A stretch of DNA of 64,000 nucleotides from Rhizobium rhizogenes NBRC 13257 (lineage in GTDB: Bacteria > Pseudomonadota > Alphaproteobacteria > Rhizobiales > Rhizobiaceae). The position numbers were made by a program, and so were the translations under genes. Under the pieces are notes generated by a model, which saw nothing but the letters and a program-made list of their open reading frames with translations, had not been told where the DNA came from and searched no databases. Shown piece by piece: positions 51,037 to 61,071 of the stretch (the first letter of the stretch is position 1; each line of letters begins with the position of its first letter). The stretch lies in NCBI RefSeq assembly GCF_000696095.1, contig NZ_BAYX01000006.1, forward strand, positions 372,001-436,000, written 5' to 3'.

Positions 51037-51666
51037 ATGTCGTCGGAAAAACAACTCGGGCAGCGGGCGCAACGCAAGGCGCAGCGTCCTCAGGAAATTC
51101 TGGAAGCGGCCTTCGAGGAATTCGTGGAGCGTGGCTATGTGGCGACGCGCATCGAGGACATCGCCAGTCGTGTCGGCGTCACCAAGGGGACGATCTATTT
51201 CTATTTCGAGACGAAGGAGCGGCTGTTTGAGGAGATGATCCACCATATCTCCGTCCCATTTTCCGATATTAGCGCCGACGCGAAAAACTTGAGTGGATCC
51301 TATTCCGAAAGGATCAGTATGTTTATCCGCTTGCTTTACGATCGCATCGTGATGGACCGGAATACGCGAGAGTTGCTGCGCTTCGTCCTCACGGAGGGAT
51401 CGCGGTTTCCGCAGGTGGTGGATCGCCATCATGAAGAATTCATTGTGCCGTTCAAGGAGGCGGCAAGGGATATCCTTGAAGCAGGTGTTGCCGCCGGTGA
51501 GTTTCGAAATGCGCCGGCAATCAGGATTCCGGATGCGGTACTAGGGGCGACCATGATGCTGTCCGTATGGCAGATGCTCTTTGCCGATCGCAAGCCGCAG
51601 GATGTGGAGGCGTTTTTCAAGGCACATGTGGATGTCATTCTCCACGGATTGATCGCAAAGGACTGA
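51037..51666 (+). CDS. TetR/AcrR family transcriptional repressor
   Basis: A 209-residue repressor with the N-terminal TetR helix-turn-helix (ILEAAFEEFVERGYVATRIEDIASRVGVTKGTIYFYFETKERLFEEM) and a C-terminal helical ligand domain (DRNTRELLRFVLTEGSRFPQVVDRHHEEFI). The ATG at 51037 follows GAGGAGG; an upstream in-frame start would add an unrelated segment. It is divergent from the efflux operon and probably represses it until a pump substrate binds. Confidence 0.93.
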   Translation: MSSEKQLGQRAQRKAQRPQEILEAAFEEFVERGYVATRIEDIASRVGVTKGTIYFYFETKERLFEEMIHHISVPFSDISADAKNLSGSYSERISMFIRLLYDRIVMDRNTRELLRFVLTEGSRFPQVVDRHHEEFIVPFKEAARDILEAGVAAGEFRNAPAIRIPDAVLGATMMLSVWQMLFADRKPQDVEAFFKAHVDVILHGLIAKD

Positions 51667-51755
51667 ACTGGCTGCGAATGAGGCGGTCATCGATCGTCGG
51701 CTCTCAAGCAGGATCGCAGCCGCGCGGGGATTGAGGATATCCCTGACTGACCTGA

Positions 51756-52283
51756 CTAGCCGCCGTACCACATCCGCCAAAGTAGCCCGTCGTGGCGAAC
51801 GAACTGGTGGTAGAGGGCTGCTCCCGCGTGGAAAATGAGAAGCCCGACCAGCAAGAAGGCGCCCAGGCCATGTGGCGCGCGTGGCGGATAGTCGGTGAAA
51901 TTTGGCAGCGCGGCGCCGGCTTCGCCAAAGACCGCTGGGGTGGCACCACTCAGGATCATCATGCCGATGCCACTGGCAATCATGCCAAGAATGACGATGT
52001 AGAAGGCGAGATGGACCCAGCGAGCGATGCGCTCCTGCCATGCGGGCGATCCCTTCATCGGAAGCGGCTTCAGATCGAACCGCCACCAGACGATGCGGAA
52101 GATGGTGAGAAACAGAACGACGATCGCCACCGGAATATGAAAACGCAGGAGACCGGCTTTGGCGGCGGCATCCATGGCATTGGTCGCCCGGAAACCGGAG
52201 CCGAGCAGAGCTAGGATCAGAATGGCGCTGATCCAGTGAATTGAGATTGCGACCGTGCCATAACGATCAAGTGTGCTCTTCAT
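51756..52283 (-). CDS. Cytochrome b561 family protein
   Basis: A 175-residue membrane protein with four helices. It begins RYGTVAISIHWISAILILALLGSG with the first heme histidine in the SIHW motif, continues with FHIPVAIVVLFLTIFRIVWWRF and WVHLAFYIVILGMIASG, and ends GLGAFLLVGLLIFHAGAALYHQFVRHDGLLWRMW with two more histidines. It would hold two b hemes and move electrons from quinol or superoxide in the inner membrane. Its start lies inside the end of the MarR gene (17-nt overlap), so the two are cotranscribed. Confidence 0.92.
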   Translation of the reverse strand: MKSTLDRYGTVAISIHWISAILILALLGSGFRATNAMDAAAKAGLLRFHIPVAIVVLFLTIFRIVWWRFDLKPLPMKGSPAWQERIARWVHLAFYIVILGMIASGIGMMILSGATPAVFGEAGAALPNFTDYPPRAPHGLGAFLLVGLLIFHAGAALYHQFVRHDGLLWRMWYGG

Positions 52284-52740
52284 CTCCGTTTCCTTCCAGC
52301 TTGCTGCGCATCGCCAAAATGACCCTGTGCATCGTTTCGATATCCTCGATCTGAAGCCCGTCGGAGAGCTCGTTGGCCCACGGCGCCTGCAGGCGCATGG
52401 CGGCGTCGAATGTCTGCTTGCCCTTGTCGGTCAGCACCACGAGTTGCGCCCGCCGGTGATGCGGATTGGCTTCAAAGGCGATGAGCCCTTCCTTTTCCAG
52501 ATCGTTGACGATGCGCTGAACGTTCTGGCGATTGGCTTCCATGTCACGCGCCAGCCATGCGACCGGCTGTGGCCGGTCGGCCGAGATGATCGCGCCGAGA
52601 ATCTGCCAGCGGGCACTCGTCAGGCCAAGAGGGGCAACCAGCCTGTCGCCGGAGGCAAGAACGCGGCTGTTGAGCCTGAACAGGTCCAGGATCAGATCGG
52701 TCAAGGCAGTTGCGGCGGGGGTCAATTCGGTCTTGTTCAT
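52267..52740 (-). CDS. MarR family transcriptional regulator
   Basis: A 157-residue winged-helix protein: PLGLTSARWQILGAIISADRPQPVAWLARDMEANRQNVQRIVNDLEKEGLI, wing NPHHRRAQLVVLTDKG. It lies ahead of cytochrome b561 with a 17-nt overlap and is divergent from the ABM and DUF1772 genes. The 18-bp palindrome at 52760-52777, just upstream of its own start, is its likely operator, so it probably represses both directions. Confidence 0.92.
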   Translation of the reverse strand: MNKTELTPAATALTDLILDLFRLNSRVLASGDRLVAPLGLTSARWQILGAIISADRPQPVAWLARDMEANRQNVQRIVNDLEKEGLIAFEANPHHRRAQLVVLTDKGKQTFDAAMRLQAPWANELSDGLQIEDIETMHRVILAMRSKLEGNGDEEHT

Positions 52741-52759
52741 TTGACACCATATAATCAGT

Positions 52760-52777
52760 TTGACATCATAATGTCAA
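52760..52777. promoter_or_regulatory. MarR operator TTGACAT-CATA-ATGTCAA
   Basis: A perfect 7-bp inverted repeat with a 4-nt spacer in the 97-bp divergent gap. A further half-site, TTGACA, is at 52741-52746, beside the MarR start codon. Position and symmetry point to autoregulation and control of the plus-strand genes. Confidence 0.75.
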
Positions 52778-52837
52778 TCATCTATGTGTGTGCCGCACCA
52801 GATTGACGCCATGTAACCATATCGAACGGAGTATGCC

Positions 52838-53206
52838 ATGTCGCATATGCGTCCAATGGACCCCTCATTTCCTATCGAACGTCAGGTCGCGGTCGATGCC
52901 GCCCCCGTCATCCTCGTGAACGTCTTCACGCTCGATAAACAGGACGAACAGATCTTCCTCAAGGCATGGCAAGACGATGCGACATTCATGAAGCGGCAAC
53001 CCGGCTTCATCTCGACCCAGCTTCACCGGGCGATCGGTGAAAGCCCGACGTATTTCAACTATGCCGTCTGGGAGACGATGGCTGATTTTCGCGCCGCATT
53101 TACGCATCCGCAGTTCAGGGAGAAGCTCTTGACTTATCCATCCTCGGCAGTTGCCTCCCCGCACCTGTTCCAGAAGGTCGCCATTCCGGGCATCTGCCTG
53201 GCGTAG
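52838..53206 (+). CDS. ABM domain protein (antibiotic biosynthesis monooxygenase superfamily)
   Basis: A 122-residue protein whose core is VDAAPVILVNVFTLDKQDEQIFLKAWQDDATFMKRQPGFISTQLHRAIGESPTYFNYAVWETMADFRAAF, the standard ABM ferredoxin-like fold. Such proteins are often linked to quinone or reactive-electrophile handling. CGGAG precedes the ATG. It is followed after 53 nt by a DUF1772 membrane protein, with the MarR gene and cytochrome b561 on the other side. Confidence 0.9.
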   Translation: MSHMRPMDPSFPIERQVAVDAAPVILVNVFTLDKQDEQIFLKAWQDDATFMKRQPGFISTQLHRAIGESPTYFNYAVWETMADFRAAFTHPQFREKLLTYPSSAVASPHLFQKVAIPGICLA

Positions 53207-53259
53207 ACGCAACGTCAACCTCATCAAGATCGACGTAAAAAGAAACAGGAGAGAGGCCG

Positions 53260-53706
53260 ATGCGGCTCCTATTCAACATTCTCGCCATCTCCGGCTCCGC
53301 AATGTTCGCCGGTGTCATGTTGGCGATCGGCGTGACGCTCGGAGGCTACTGGAAAAGCCTTCCAGCTTCCGACTTTCTAGATTGGTTCAGCCAGAACGGC
53401 CAGTTTGTCGCGCGCACGATTCCTCTTGCGGTCGCTCCTACCCTCATTGGTCTGGTCGGCTCTCTCTGGCTTGGCTGGAACGAGGGAGGAGCGCGCGTGT
53501 TTTGGCTAGGGGCGATCGCCTGCGTTGTGGCTGTTCTGGTTCTCACCATTGCCTGGTTCTTTCCGAGCAACGCGCAATTTGCCGTCAAGTCGGTTCCTCT
53601 CGATCAGGTCTCCGCACGGCTCGACACCTGGCTCATGATCCATAATGTACGGATCGTGCTTGCCGCCATGGCTTCGGTACTCGGCATTCTGGCGGTCGCA
53701 CGCTGA
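53260..53706 (+). CDS. DUF1772 family membrane protein
   Basis: A 148-residue protein with four predicted helices: LFNILAISGSAMFAGVMLAIGVTLGGYW, TIPLAVAPTLIGLVGSLWLGW, WLGAIACVVAVLVLTIAWFF and NVRIVLAAMASVLGILAVAR. The layout matches DUF1772 (anthrone oxygenase-like) proteins, many of them associated with ABM proteins. A good ribosome site (GGAGAGAG) precedes the ATG. Function is not established; a quinone or aromatic redox role is inferred from family and neighbours. Confidence 0.85.
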   Translation: MRLLFNILAISGSAMFAGVMLAIGVTLGGYWKSLPASDFLDWFSQNGQFVARTIPLAVAPTLIGLVGSLWLGWNEGGARVFWLGAIACVVAVLVLTIAWFFPSNAQFAVKSVPLDQVSARLDTWLMIHNVRIVLAAMASVLGILAVAR

Positions 53707-53740
53707 GCGGCGGGCAAGCCCGAAGTTCAAAATGACGATG

Positions 53741-54670
53741 CTAGGCCGCCGAGGCTCCCTTTGTCGTCACCAGACCGAAGCCGCTGCGATATTTGGCCGG
53801 CGTCGTGGAAAAGCGCTCCTCGAAGGCTTCGTAGAAGCGCGACAGCGAGCCAAATCCGGATTCGAATGCGACTGCGGCCACCGGCAAATCGCTGGAGATC
53901 AGCAGGGACTGCGCGGTATCGAGCCGATGGCGCGTGATCGCCTGATTGACGGTTAGGCCCACGGTCTTCTTGAAGATCGACATGGCATAGTTGGGATGCA
54001 GTCCGGCCGCCGATCCGACATCGATCGCCGATATCTCGCCCAGCGCGCGTTCGGCGATGAAGCGGAGCATCTTTTCCACCCTCGGCAGGCGATCGGGATC
54101 CTGATTGCGCGAGGCTTCGATGGCGGAGCCCTGTTCCCGCAAGTCCTGCCAGCCCTCGCGGGCGATTCGGCGTATGCGGGCGACAAGCTCGTCGCGGACG
54201 ATCTGTTCCAACTCCGGATCGCCTGACAGCAACTCCTCGCGCCATTTCAGAAAAACATCGCGGTCGTGTGCTCTGACGCTCAATGCCTCTATCAACCCGC
54301 CACGGAAGACGGCGTCGCGAAAGGTGCCCATGCTGTGCAGGTTGACGAGCACGGACATGGGGACATAGAGGCAGACGAAGTTTGCCGGCTCGGTGACGTC
54401 TACGACCTGGTGCGGGATCATTCCCCAGAAAAGGCAGAGCTGCCCTTGCGAGATCTGAAGCCTGCGGCCGTCGAACCAGTATGTGATACGGCCGTCCAGG
54501 ACATAGTTGAGTTCCACCTGGCTGTGCATGTGCGGACCGCTCATCCGCCGCACGTCCAACCGCTCCCCGGCACAGAAGCGATGATCGCCGAAGACGACGA
54601 GAGGGTGGCGCGTCGGGCCGTCATGAACTGGAACTGACTCGTCTTCGATCAGCATTGCAAGAGTCTCCAT
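53741..54670 (-). CDS. AraC family transcriptional regulator (MelR-like)
   Basis: A 309-residue regulator. The N-terminal cupin sugar-binding domain spans about 20-160 (PHMHSQVELNYVLDGRITYWFDGRRLQISQGQLCLFWGMIPHQVVDV); the C-terminal double helix-turn-helix is about 200-300 (AIDVGSAAGLHPNYAMSIFKKTVGLTVNQAITRHRLDTAQSLL, VAAVAFESGFGSLSRFYEAFEERFSTTPAKYR). The size and layout are those of MelR, the melibiose activator. It is divergent from the galactoside operon, which it most likely activates when a galactoside is bound. Confidence 0.92.
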   Translation of the reverse strand: METLAMLIEDESVPVHDGPTRHPLVVFGDHRFCAGERLDVRRMSGPHMHSQVELNYVLDGRITYWFDGRRLQISQGQLCLFWGMIPHQVVDVTEPANFVCLYVPMSVLVNLHSMGTFRDAVFRGGLIEALSVRAHDRDVFLKWREELLSGDPELEQIVRDELVARIRRIAREGWQDLREQGSAIEASRNQDPDRLPRVEKMLRFIAERALGEISAIDVGSAAGLHPNYAMSIFKKTVGLTVNQAITRHRLDTAQSLLISSDLPVAAVAFESGFGSLSRFYEAFEERFSTTPAKYRSGFGLVTTKGASAA

Positions 54671-54815
54671 TGCGGTCGCGATCTTAGAAAACCGGAAACG
54701 AACTTTAATATGGCGGTAGAGGTCTACGAATTTGAATGATGAATATCAACGCCGCACATTGGGGGCGATGTGCGCGCCGGCGCTCCGCGCCGCAACAGGT
54801 CAGTGGAGGATATAC

Positions 54816-56048
54816 GTGACCCTTTTGAAGAATATCAGCTCGATCGCATTGAGCTACATGCTGGTCGCCTCGGCGGCTTGCGCCGGTGAAATCGTTCTCA
54901 ATTCCGACCAGTCGGATCCCGTGCCGAAAAAGGCGATGGAGCAGCTGATTGCGGACTTCCAGACGAAGAACCCGGATATCAAGGTCAAGTGGAACAATTT
55001 CGATCACGAAGGCTATAAGTCCGCGATCCGCAACTTTCTGACCGCCACGCCGCCTGATGTCGTCGCCTGGTATGCCGGCAACCGCATGGAGCCTTTCGTC
55101 AAGGCAGGGCTTTTTGAAGACGTCAGCGACGTCTGGGCTGCAAACGGGCTGAACGACCAGCTGAAGTCTGCTGCGGCATCGATGACCATCGACGGCAAGA
55201 AGTGGGGCGTTCCCTACACCTACTATCAGTGGGGCATCTATTATCGCGCCGACATCTTCAAGGATAAGGGCATTACGCCGCCGAAGACCTGGGACGAGCT
55301 GCTGGCTGCCTGCGCCAAGCTGAAAAGCGCCGGCATTACGCCGTTTACGATCGGCAGCAAGGCACTCTGGCCGACCGCCGGCTGGTTCGATTATCTCGAC
55401 CTGCGCGTCAACGGCTACCAGTTCCACATGGACCTGACCTCCGGCAAGGTGCCTTACACCGATCCGAAGGTGAAGGCCGTGTTCGCCAAGTGGGCGGAAC
55501 TGGTGAAGCCGGGCTATTTCCTTGAAAACCATGCAGCACTCGACTGGCAGGATGCTATGCCGCAGTTCGTTCAGGGTAAGGCGGCCATGTATCTTATGGG
55601 CAATTTCGCCGTCGCTCCGATGAAGGATGGCGGGCTGAAGGAAGACCAGATCGGCTTCCTGCCGTTCCCGGAAATCACGGCTGGCTTGCCTGCGGCAGAA
55701 GAAGCGCCGCTCGACACGTTCCATATTCCGTCGGGTGCGAAGAACAAGGAAGATGCCAAGAAGTTCCTCGCCAATCTGGCATCTCCGGAAGCGCAGACGA
55801 AAATGAATGCGACCCTCGGCCAGTTGCCCGTCAACAACCAGTCGACGCCTGCGGACGACAAGTTCCTGAAGGCCGGCTTCGAGCTTGTGTCGAAGGCCCA
55901 GGCTCTCTCGCAGTTCTACGACCGCGACGCTCCGGCCGATATGGCAAAGGCCGGCATGGAAGGCTTCCAGGAATTCATGGTGAAGCCCGACAAGATCGAC
56001 GCGATCTTGGCACGCCTCGATAAGGTACGCGTCCGCGCCTACAAGTAG
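54816..56048 (+). CDS. Galactoside-type ABC transporter substrate-binding protein (LacE-like)
   Basis: A 410-residue family 1 binding protein. The signal peptide is MTLLKNISSIALSYMLVASAACAG, cleaved near residue 24. The mature protein starts EIVLNSDQSDPVPKKAMEQLIADFQTKNPDIKVKW and has WGVPYTYYQWGIYYRADIFKDKGI and GKAAMYLMGNFA. The start is a GTG at 54816 behind a strong GGAGGATATAC; earlier in-frame ATG codons add a non-signal segment. Its place before two permeases, an alpha-galactosidase, the ATPase and a beta-galactosidase suggests uptake of alpha- and beta-galactosides. Confidence 0.93.
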   Translation: MTLLKNISSIALSYMLVASAACAGEIVLNSDQSDPVPKKAMEQLIADFQTKNPDIKVKWNNFDHEGYKSAIRNFLTATPPDVVAWYAGNRMEPFVKAGLFEDVSDVWAANGLNDQLKSAAASMTIDGKKWGVPYTYYQWGIYYRADIFKDKGITPPKTWDELLAACAKLKSAGITPFTIGSKALWPTAGWFDYLDLRVNGYQFHMDLTSGKVPYTDPKVKAVFAKWAELVKPGYFLENHAALDWQDAMPQFVQGKAAMYLMGNFAVAPMKDGGLKEDQIGFLPFPEITAGLPAAEEAPLDTFHIPSGAKNKEDAKKFLANLASPEAQTKMNATLGQLPVNNQSTPADDKFLKAGFELVSKAQALSQFYDRDAPADMAKAGMEGFQEFMVKPDKIDAILARLDKVRVRAYK

Positions 56049-56066
56049 TCCATTCCAACGATGACC

Positions 56067-56097
56067 CGCTGCCGGACGTTCACGACGTCCGGCAGCG
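56067..56097 (+). other. Very strong hairpin between binding-protein and permease genes
   Basis: A perfect 13-bp stem, CGCTGCCGGACGT/ACGTCCGGCAGCG, with a 5-nt loop, 18 nt after the binding-protein stop and 30 nt before the permease start. TTCTTACT follows. It could terminate part of the transcripts and protect the 3' end of the upstream message. Confidence 0.8.
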
Positions 56098-56127
56098 TTC
56101 TTACTCGCATTTGCATAGGAGCAGACA

Positions 56128-57036
56128 GTGGGCACGAGCAGCACCGCTCTACCGGGGTTCTGGAAACGCAATCAGCGGACCTTCGCACCCTGGCTCTTTC
56201 TTGCGCCGGGCGCCCTGATGTTCCTGGTCTATGTGATCCTCCCGGTCTTCCAATCCGTATGGATCAGCTTTCACGACTGGGATGGTCTGGGGCCAAAAAC
56301 CTGGATCGGTCTTGGAAATTACGTCGAGCTTTTCTCCGACGACGCCTTCTATACGTCGCTGGAAAACAACATTATCTGGCTCGTCCTCTATCTGCTGGCG
56401 GTCCCGGCGGGCCTGGCCGCGGCCCTGTTCCTGAACCAGACCGTTGCCGGCATCCGGATCTACAAATCGCTGTTCTTCTTCCCCTTCGTGATCAGCCAGG
56501 TCGTCGTCGGCCTGATCTTTACCTGGTTCTATGCGCCGAATTTCGGGCTATTCTCGGTGCTGACCGAGGCTTTGACGGGGACGCAGATCGCCATCCTCGC
56601 GGATGAGCGTCTGGTCACCTACGGCATCATCGCGACCGGCCTCTGGCCGCAGATCGCCTATTGCATGATCCTCTACCTGACCGGCCTCAACAACATCAAT
56701 CCGGAACAGATTGAGGCCGGGCGCATGGATGGCGCCAAGGGCTGGCACCTGTTCTGGAATATCGTGTTGCCGCAGCTTCGGCCGGCCACCTTCATCGCGG
56801 TGGTGGTGACGGTCATCGGCGCGCTTCGGTCCTTCGACCTCGTCTCCGTGATGACGGCCGGCGGTCCCTACGGATCGAGCCGCGTTCTCTCCTACTACAT
56901 GTATGAAGAAGCCCTCTCCGAATACGGTTTCCGGATGGGATATGGCGCCGCCATCGCGGTCGTGCTCTTCCTGATCATGATGATCTTCATCACCTTCTTT
57001 CTCATCCGCATGCTGAGACAGGAAAGGAATTCCTGA
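56128..57036 (+). CDS. Galactoside-type ABC transporter permease (LacF/MalF-like)
   Basis: A 302-residue permease of the CUT1 sugar group with six helices. The coupling loop is EQIEAGRMDGAKGWHLFWNIVLPQLRP. It begins FAPWLFLAPGALMFLVYVILPVFQSVWISFHDWDG. The start is a GTG at 56128 with AGGAG upstream. Its stop overlaps the next start by one base. Confidence 0.93.
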   Translation: MGTSSTALPGFWKRNQRTFAPWLFLAPGALMFLVYVILPVFQSVWISFHDWDGLGPKTWIGLGNYVELFSDDAFYTSLENNIIWLVLYLLAVPAGLAAALFLNQTVAGIRIYKSLFFFPFVISQVVVGLIFTWFYAPNFGLFSVLTEALTGTQIAILADERLVTYGIIATGLWPQIAYCMILYLTGLNNINPEQIEAGRMDGAKGWHLFWNIVLPQLRPATFIAVVVTVIGALRSFDLVSVMTAGGPYGSSRVLSYYMYEEALSEYGFRMGYGAAIAVVLFLIMMIFITFFLIRMLRQERNS

Positions 57037-57887
57037 TGTTTCCAACACCTGTCCAGAAATCGGCACCATGGGTGTCCTCCGCCTACCAGATCATCCTGCC
57101 GATCGCGCTGATCATCTGGCTCCTGCCGCTGATCGGCGTCGCAGTCACCTCGATCCGGCCCTCGGGGGATTTGGCGGCCGGCAATTATTTTGGCATTCCC
57201 TCGGGCTTTGCCGGTGTCGAGAACTACACCGCTGTCTTCCGGGATTCGCCAATCGGCCACTACATCCTCAATTCGTTCAAGATCACCATCCCGACGGTCA
57301 TCGGCGCTGTTGGGCTGTCATGCCTTTGCGGCTTCGCGCTCGCCGTCTACCGGTTCAAGGGAAGCCTAGCGCTGTTCTTCATCTTCGTTGCCGGCAACTT
57401 CATCCCGTTCCAGATCCTGATGGTTCCGGTTCGCGACATGACGCTCAAGATGGGCCTCTATGACACGGTCACCGGGCTGGTGCTGTTCCACGTCGCGTTC
57501 CAGACGGGCTTCTGCACCCTGTTCATGCGCAACTTCATCAAGGGCTTGCCTTTCGCGCTGATCGAGTCGGCTCGCGTAGAGGGCGTTTCCGAATGGCGGA
57601 TCTTCGTCCATATCGTGCTGCCGCTGATGCGTCCGGCGATCGCGGCATTGTCGGTGCTGATCTTCACATTCGTCTGGAACGACTATTTTTGGGCGACGGT
57701 GCTCGTTCAGGGGCAGAGCGCCATGCCAGTCACCGCCGGCCTTAATTCCTTGAACGGACAGTGGGTTGCCGCGTGGCATCTGGTATCGGCGGGATCCATC
57801 GTCGCCGCCATGCCGCCGGTTCTGATGTTCTTTTTCATGCAGAGGCACTTTATTGCGGGCCTCACTCTCGGAGCGACCAAGGGATGA
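57036..57887 (+). CDS. Galactoside-type ABC transporter permease (LacG/MalG-like)
   Basis: A 283-residue CUT1 permease. The coupling loop is ESARVEGVSEWRIFVHIVLPLMRPA, and the C-terminal end FFMQRHFIAGLTLGATKG is the MalG/LacG hallmark. It pairs with the preceding LacF-like protein. Its stop overlaps the GH36 start by ATGA. Confidence 0.93.
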   Translation: MFPTPVQKSAPWVSSAYQIILPIALIIWLLPLIGVAVTSIRPSGDLAAGNYFGIPSGFAGVENYTAVFRDSPIGHYILNSFKITIPTVIGAVGLSCLCGFALAVYRFKGSLALFFIFVAGNFIPFQILMVPVRDMTLKMGLYDTVTGLVLFHVAFQTGFCTLFMRNFIKGLPFALIESARVEGVSEWRIFVHIVLPLMRPAIAALSVLIFTFVWNDYFWATVLVQGQSAMPVTAGLNSLNGQWVAAWHLVSAGSIVAAMPPVLMFFFMQRHFIAGLTLGATKG

Positions 57888-59974
57888 GCAAGACTGTTGT
57901 TGTCAAAGCCGGCGCGGTATCGCTGGCGCTCGGCCTGCCAGCGAGCGGCATGCCGGAGATCCTCGGCTTCGGCCGTGGGGCGCTTGCGCCCGACTTTTGG
58001 CCTGACGTTCCGCGTTCGAGCCGTGTCAACGGCATGGATATCGCCGTGCCGTCGAATGTTCTGCTGCCTGTCGGCGGGCTCGGCTTCTTCGGCTGGCCGG
58101 CGATCTCAGGGCACCGCGACGGGCGCTCGTTCATCCTGGAGTTCCAGAACTGGCAGGCCGAGGAGATCGCTTCCGGTGTCATTCTGAAGGCTGAGGATCC
58201 TGTCGCGGAGATCGGCCTGCGGATCTGCATCGAGGCGAGCCCCGCCGAAGTGTTGTCGATTTCGACATCGCTGACCAATCTTGGTTCCGGCGATTACACC
58301 CTCGACCGATGCATGGCGGCGAGCTTCCTCATGCCTGCCGGTGCGGCGGAGCTGACCACCTTCACAGGCATGTGGGGCCGGGAATTCCAGACACGCCGCA
58401 CGGCAATTGCCGACGGGCTCTGGATGCAGGAAAGCCGGCGCGGGCGCACCTCGCATGACCGCTTCCCCTTCGCTTGCCTCGAATGCGGTGGTGAGCGGAT
58501 GGGCTTCCATCTCGGCTGGAGCGGCAATCACTTGATGGCGATCGATACGCTTGATGACGGGCGCCGGCTGGTGCATCTCGGCGAGCTCTTCGAACCAGGC
58601 GAAATACGTCTGGCAACCGGCGAAACCTACGCCAGCCCGACAGCCTTTGCCGGGCCTGACAGTGAAGCTTTCCATGCCTTCGTGCGAGAGAGCGTAATTG
58701 CTTGGCCGGGCGGCGAGATGAAGCCCCGGCCGGTGACGCTGAACACCTGGGAAGGCAATTACTTCGATCACCGCATGGACTCTCTCAAGGCCCAGGCCGA
58801 TGCGGCGGCGGCCGTCGGCATCGAGCGCTTCGTCCTCGATGACGGTTGGTTCGGCAAGCGCGATGACGATACCACCAGCCTCGGCGACTGGTTCATCGAC
58901 GAGCGGAAATATCCCGAAGGGCTTAAGCCGCTCGTCGACCATGTGACTTCCCTTGGCATGGAATTCGGGCTCTGGTTCGAGCCCGAGAATGTAAATCCCG
59001 AGTCGGAGCTCTTCCGTGCTCATCCCGATTGGGCTCTGCAGGTCGAAGGGCGTCCGCTGCTTCTGTCGAGAAACCAGCTGGTGCTGGATCTGACGCGGCC
59101 GGAGGTCAGCGGCTATCTCTTCAGATGCATGGAAGCCGTGCTTTCCCAGCATGCGATCGCCTATATCAAATGGGACATGAACCGCGACCTGACCCATGCA
59201 GGCGGCGCGGATGGCCGTGCTCGGACCGCGCAGCAGACGCGGGCGGTCTATGCCCTGATGGATAGGATCCGGCAGGCGTTTCCGGCCGTCGAGATCGAAA
59301 GCTGCGCATCGGGCGGCGGGCGTATCGATTATGGTGTTCTCCGACACACGCACCGCGTCTGGACCTCCGATTGCACCGATGCCTTCGAACGGCTTGAAAT
59401 ACAGCATGGGGCCTCGCAGTTCGTTCCGCCGGAACTTCTCGGCGCGCACATCGCCGCGTCGCCGAACCACCAGACCGGCCGCAGGCTGACGCTTTCCTTC
59501 CGGGCGCTCGTCGCGCTCGCCTATCATCTGGGCGTCGAACTCAACCCGTTGACCCTCGATGCGGACGAGAAGCAGGAGCTTGAAGGCTGGATCGCGCTTC
59601 ATAAGAGCCTGCGTCCGCTCCTGCATGCGCCTGGCAAGCAATTTCGCCTGCCGCCACTCGACGGCCGTTACGTCTGGGGTGCTGCGGACGAGAGCCGTAT
59701 CGTGGCTTTCGTCGCGCAGGGTCCGCAAATGGTTGGCGAGCAGCCGGCGCCGGTTCGCCTGCCGGTGAGCGGTGAAGGTGCTGGCAAGTGGCGTGTGAAG
59801 GCGATCCATCCCGCCGAGCCCGAGTTCATCCGGATATCGGAAGGACAACAGCGGCTTCTGAACGGCGAACTGACCTTCAGCCTCGATACGCTCCGGCATG
59901 TCGGCTTGCCGCTGCCGATGCTTCGGCCCGAAAGCGGGCTTCTTCTTGAATTCGAACCAGTGACGGGAGACTAA
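57884..59974 (+). CDS. Alpha-galactosidase, glycoside hydrolase family 36
   Basis: About 696 residues, cytoplasmic, no signal peptide. The N-terminal beta-sandwich domain (about 1-280) is followed by the catalytic barrel. The nucleophile is D431 in YIKWDMNRDL, and the acid/base is D496 in TSDCTDAFERL. GFHLGWSGNH, LDDGWFGKRDDD and IESCASGGGRIDYG are further GH36 motifs. It hydrolyses terminal alpha-galactosyl bonds in melibiose- or raffinose-type sugars. It is translationally coupled to the permease gene, so it acts on imported sugar. Its insertion between the permeases and the ATPase sets this operon apart from the lacEFGZK order of Agrobacterium. Confidence 0.94.
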   Translation: MSKTVVVKAGAVSLALGLPASGMPEILGFGRGALAPDFWPDVPRSSRVNGMDIAVPSNVLLPVGGLGFFGWPAISGHRDGRSFILEFQNWQAEEIASGVILKAEDPVAEIGLRICIEASPAEVLSISTSLTNLGSGDYTLDRCMAASFLMPAGAAELTTFTGMWGREFQTRRTAIADGLWMQESRRGRTSHDRFPFACLECGGERMGFHLGWSGNHLMAIDTLDDGRRLVHLGELFEPGEIRLATGETYASPTAFAGPDSEAFHAFVRESVIAWPGGEMKPRPVTLNTWEGNYFDHRMDSLKAQADAAAAVGIERFVLDDGWFGKRDDDTTSLGDWFIDERKYPEGLKPLVDHVTSLGMEFGLWFEPENVNPESELFRAHPDWALQVEGRPLLLSRNQLVLDLTRPEVSGYLFRCMEAVLSQHAIAYIKWDMNRDLTHAGGADGRARTAQQTRAVYALMDRIRQAFPAVEIESCASGGGRIDYGVLRHTHRVWTSDCTDAFERLEIQHGASQFVPPELLGAHIAASPNHQTGRRLTLSFRALVALAYHLGVELNPLTLDADEKQELEGWIALHKSLRPLLHAPGKQFRLPPLDGRYVWGAADESRIVAFVAQGPQMVGEQPAPVRLPVSGEGAGKWRVKAIHPAEPEFIRISEGQQRLLNGELTFSLDTLRHVGLPLPMLRPESGLLLEFEPVTGD

Positions 59975-59979
59975 GTCTC

Positions 59980-61070
<1,091 letters not shown>

Positions 61071-61071
<1 letters not shown>

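Noticed and set aside
54705..56171. A 488-codon open frame on the minus strand
   Set aside because: It is opposite the LacE-like gene and has no family features.
58106..59899. A 597-codon open frame on the minus strand
   Set aside because: It is antisense to the GH36 gene, which has both catalytic residues in place.
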